Assembly (NCBI GenBank): GCA_003151425.1
Contig: PLXO01000321.1
Coordinates: forward strand, 1 to 42,572
DNA length: 42,572 nt
Origin: Acetobacteraceae bacterium
GTDB lineage: Bacteria; Pseudomonadota; Alphaproteobacteria; Acetobacterales; Acetobacteraceae
Direction: 5' to 3'
Position numbers and translations under genes: made by a program. The notes below the pieces were generated by a model. It made no database searches and was not told the DNA's origin. It worked only from the letters and a program-made list of their open reading frames with translations. This document shows, piece after piece, positions 40,617-42,572 of this stretch (within the stretch, counting starts at the first letter, position 1; every line of letters starts with the position of its first letter).

Positions 40617-41453
40617 ATGCGCGTCTCCGTCGTGCAGATGAACCCCGGCGCCAACAAAGTCGAAAACATCGCCCAGGCGCGCGCGCTGCTCGACCAGGCG
40701 ATCAGCGCCGACCGTCCCGACATCGTCAGCCTGCCCGAGGTCTGGTCCTCGCTCGGCGGCGACCGCGCCAACCGTTTCGCCCAAGCCGAGGTGCTGCCGG
40801 CGAAAGGCTCCAACGAACCCGGCGGCCCCGCCTACGAATTCCTGCGCGACGTCGCACGCGGCGCCAAGGTCCACGTGCACGGCGGCTCGATCATCGAGAA
40901 GGGGGCGGAAAAACTGTTCAACACCACCGTGGTGTTCGACCCCGACGGCCAGGAGATCGCGCGCTATCGCAAGATGCACCTGTTCGACATCATCGCCCCC
41001 GACGGCACCGGCTATCGCGAGAGCGCCACCTACGGCGCCGGCGACGAGGTCGTCACCTACGAGGCCGACGGAGTCAAAGTCGGCTGCGCCATCTGTTACG
41101 ATGTGCGCTTCCCCGACCTGTTCTGGACCCTGCGCGAGCGCGGCGCCGAGCTGATCTTCCTGCCTTCGGCCTTCACGCTCGCCACCGGCAAGGACCATTG
41201 GGAGGTGCTGATCCGCGGCCGCGCGATCGAGACCCAGTGCTGGTTCGCCGCCCCCGCCACGCACGGCAAGCACCTGGAAGGCAAGGGCGAGGCGCGCTTC
41301 ACCTACGGCCACTCACTGATCTGCGATCCCTGGGGCCAGGTGGTCGCCCAGGTCTCCGACGGCATCGGCTGGACCACCGCGCGCATCGACCCCACGGTCA
41401 CCGGGCGGGTGCGCGGCAACATGCCGGTATTGGAACATCGGAAGCGGGTGTGA
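40617..41453 (+). CDS. Nitrilase-superfamily carbon-nitrogen hydrolase
   Basis: The 278-residue protein has the catalytic Glu-Lys-Cys triad in its usual contexts: E41 (LPEVW), K119 (YRKMHLFD) and C160 ([13 protein letters not shown]). The layout and length match the Nit1/Nit2 omega-amidase/deaminated-glutathione amidase branch, judged by HLFDI and CYDVRFPDL. It hydrolyses an amide or repairs side products. Its stop overlaps the NAD kinase start (GTGA), so the two are co-translated. Confidence 0.92.
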   Translation: MRVSVVQMNPGANKVENIAQARALLDQAISADRPDIVSLPEVWSSLGGDRANRFAQAEVLPAKGSNEPGGPAYEFLRDVARGAKVHVHGGSIIEKGAEKLFNTTVVFDPDGQEIARYRKMHLFDIIAPDGTGYRESATYGAGDEVVTYEADGVKVGCAICYDVRFPDLFWTLRERGAELIFLPSAFTLATGKDHWEVLIRGRAIETQCWFAAPATHGKHLEGKGEARFTYGHSLICDPWGQVVAQVSDGIGWTTARIDPTVTGRVRGNMPVLEHRKRV

Positions 41454-42265
41454 GTCCGATCGTTCCGGAGCCGTCCGCGCCGGCAACGCGCCGGGCCGTC
41501 ACGCCTGGGCGGGTGGCGTTCTCTGCCTCCTCCGCGCAGTTGGCACAGGAGAGCTTCGCCCGTCTCGTCACGCGCTATGGCGAATGCGCGCTCGATCAGG
41601 CCGAGGTGGTGGTCACGCTGGGCGGCGACGGCCAGATGCTGGAGACGCTGCATCGCGCGGTGGTCAACGGCCTGCCGGTCTACGGCATGAACTGCGGCTC
41701 GGTCGGCTTCCTGATGAACACGTTCAGTGAGGACAACCTGTTGGAGCGCCTGACCAGCGCCCAGGCGGCGGAGCTGCATCCGCTGCGGATGAACGCCATC
41801 ACGGTCACCGGCATGGTGGAGGAGGCACTGGCCTTCAACGAGGTCAGCCTGCTGCGCCAGCTCCGCCAGGGCGCCAAGATCCGTGTCACCGTCGACGGCC
41901 GCGTGCGGCTGGAGGAGCTGATGTGCGACGGCATCCTGCTGTCCACGCCGGCCGGCTCGACCGCCTACAATCTGTCCGCGCACGGTCCGATCGTGCCGCT
42001 GTCGGCCAACCTGCTGCCGCTGACGCCGATCAGTTCATTCCGGCCGCGGCGCTGGCGTGGCGCCTTGCTGCCGGCCGCCGCCGACGTGCTGTTCGAGGTG
42101 CTGGAGAACGACAAGCGCCCGGTCGCGGCGGTGGCCGACTTCACCGAGGTACGCGACGTGCTGTCGGTCGCGGTCAGCGAAGATCGTTCTGTCACGGTGA
42201 CGGTGCTGTTCGATCCGGACCAGGGGTTGTCGGAGCGGATCATTGCGGAACAATTCACGGTGTAG
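41450..42265 (+). CDS. nadK: NAD kinase
   Basis: The ~271-residue enzyme has the GGDG motif ([15 protein letters not shown], ~45), [12 protein letters not shown] (~78) and the NAD-binding segment [20 protein letters not shown], all conserved in NAD kinases, which make NADP+ from NAD+ and ATP. The start is GTG 41450, overlapping the nitrilase TGA by three bases, and the N-terminus [20 protein letters not shown] agrees with the family; the longer ORF is a shadow of the nitrilase gene. A co-expressed amidase is a nearby metabolic partner at most. Confidence 0.95.
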   Translation: MSPIVPEPSAPATRRAVTPGRVAFSASSAQLAQESFARLVTRYGECALDQAEVVVTLGGDGQMLETLHRAVVNGLPVYGMNCGSVGFLMNTFSEDNLLERLTSAQAAELHPLRMNAITVTGMVEEALAFNEVSLLRQLRQGAKIRVTVDGRVRLEELMCDGILLSTPAGSTAYNLSAHGPIVPLSANLLPLTPISSFRPRRWRGALLPAAADVLFEVLENDKRPVAAVADFTEVRDVLSVAVSEDRSVTVTVLFDPDQGLSERIIAEQFTV

Positions 42266-42280
42266 TACCGAGACAGATTC

Positions 42281-42415
42281 TCCCCCCGCCCCTTGAGGGC
42301 TTGGGCCGCGAAGCGGACCAAGGCTGGGGGAGGAGTTCTCGCGGTGTGCGGCTGCGGTACGACCCTGGCACCAACCCCTCCCCCCATCCCCCTCCCTCAA
42401 GGGGAGGGGGAGAGT
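42281..42415. repeat. Long dispersed palindrome, copy 2
   Basis: The left arm matches copy 1 at 12151 over ~45 bases (CCCCTTGAGGGC, TTGGGCCGCGAAGCGGACC, AAGGCTGGGGG; one C/T change), and the spacer shares CCCTGGCACC. The right arm keeps only the outer CTCAAGGGGAGGGGGAGAG part and lacks the middle ~27 bases, so the hairpin is weaker. It begins 16 bases after the nadK stop and may end its transcription. Confidence 0.8.
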
Positions 42416-42505
42416 CTTTCCCGAGCATAACTAATTCGGAATGAACGAGGCAGCACACCAACGGAGACCTTAGGCGACGCCCAAAGCCAACCGAATCGCG
42501 TGAGG

Positions 42506-42572
42506 TCACCAGGTCTGGAACTTCGGCGAGGGAGATTCCGGCGCGGGCAGGTGTTCGTTAGCTTCTCGGGAT
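42506..42572 (-). CDS. Possible C-terminus of a minus-strand gene (partial)
   Basis: From the right edge a minus-strand frame reads REANEHLPAPESPSPKFQTW and stops at TGA (42506-42508). About 20 residues are too few to identify, but the codon use is plausible and the repeat just before it would be the shared terminator of two convergent genes. Confidence 0.3.
   Translation of the reverse strand, partial: SREANEHLPAPESPSPKFQTW

Overview
The window looks like a high-GC alphaproteobacterial chromosome, most likely from the Rhodospirillales/Acetobacteraceae. This rests on three things: an hprK-rapZ-EIIA(Man)-HPr cluster without ptsI, abundant Bug/Tct and Liv-type transporters next to acyl-CoA genes, and a Hint_2 beta-solenoid protein. 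The placement is inferred from gene content, not from a marker gene.

Region 1 (1-8665) is the right end of an integrated mobile element. From left to right it holds the C-terminus of an unknown protein, two small translationally coupled genes (zinc ribbon and basic peptide), then a minus-strand transfer/replication module: a short CHC2-primase-like protein, a Replic_Relax protein, a membrane-anchored VirD4/TraD-like ATPase and a second HerA/TraG-like ATPase. A ~580-bp structured non-coding stretch follows, then an AlpA-type excisionase/regulator and a tyrosine integrase with an in-frame amber codon. The element ends exactly at the 3' half of a tRNA-Ala(GGC), which is the expected attachment scar.

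Region 2 (8.7-26.8 kb) is a catabolic/uptake region. A tctC-tctB-tctA carboxylate transporter is followed by three crotonases (one frameshifted), two paralogous ADP-forming acyl-CoA synthetases facing each other, a metallophosphoesterase and an SMP-30-type lactonase. A Liv ABC operon comes next, in which LivM and LivG are one polypeptide, closing with a coupled MarR regulator. Together these suggest import of organic acids, CoA activation and beta-oxidation-like processing of an unidentified substrate.

Region 3 (27.1-36.1 kb) has a small wHTH gene and a truncated TPR gene. Then come a polar amino-acid ABC operon divergent from a SelA-fold PLP enzyme, an orphan peptide-type binding protein, a crotonase and a threonine-dehydratase-like PLP enzyme.

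Region 4 (36.4-42.3 kb) carries hprK-rapZ-EIIA-HPr, a Hint_2 protein, a nitrilase-family amidohydrolase and NAD kinase (the last two overlapping). A partial minus-strand ORF may touch the right edge.

Several intergenic gaps hold dispersed palindromes (12.15, 32.33, 34.1 and 42.28 kb). Short 15-21 bp tandem repeats recur at gene ends and in one gap. Start codons were adjusted from the longest ORF wherever family homology, a Shine-Dalgarno sequence or a 4-bp stop/start overlap argued for it.
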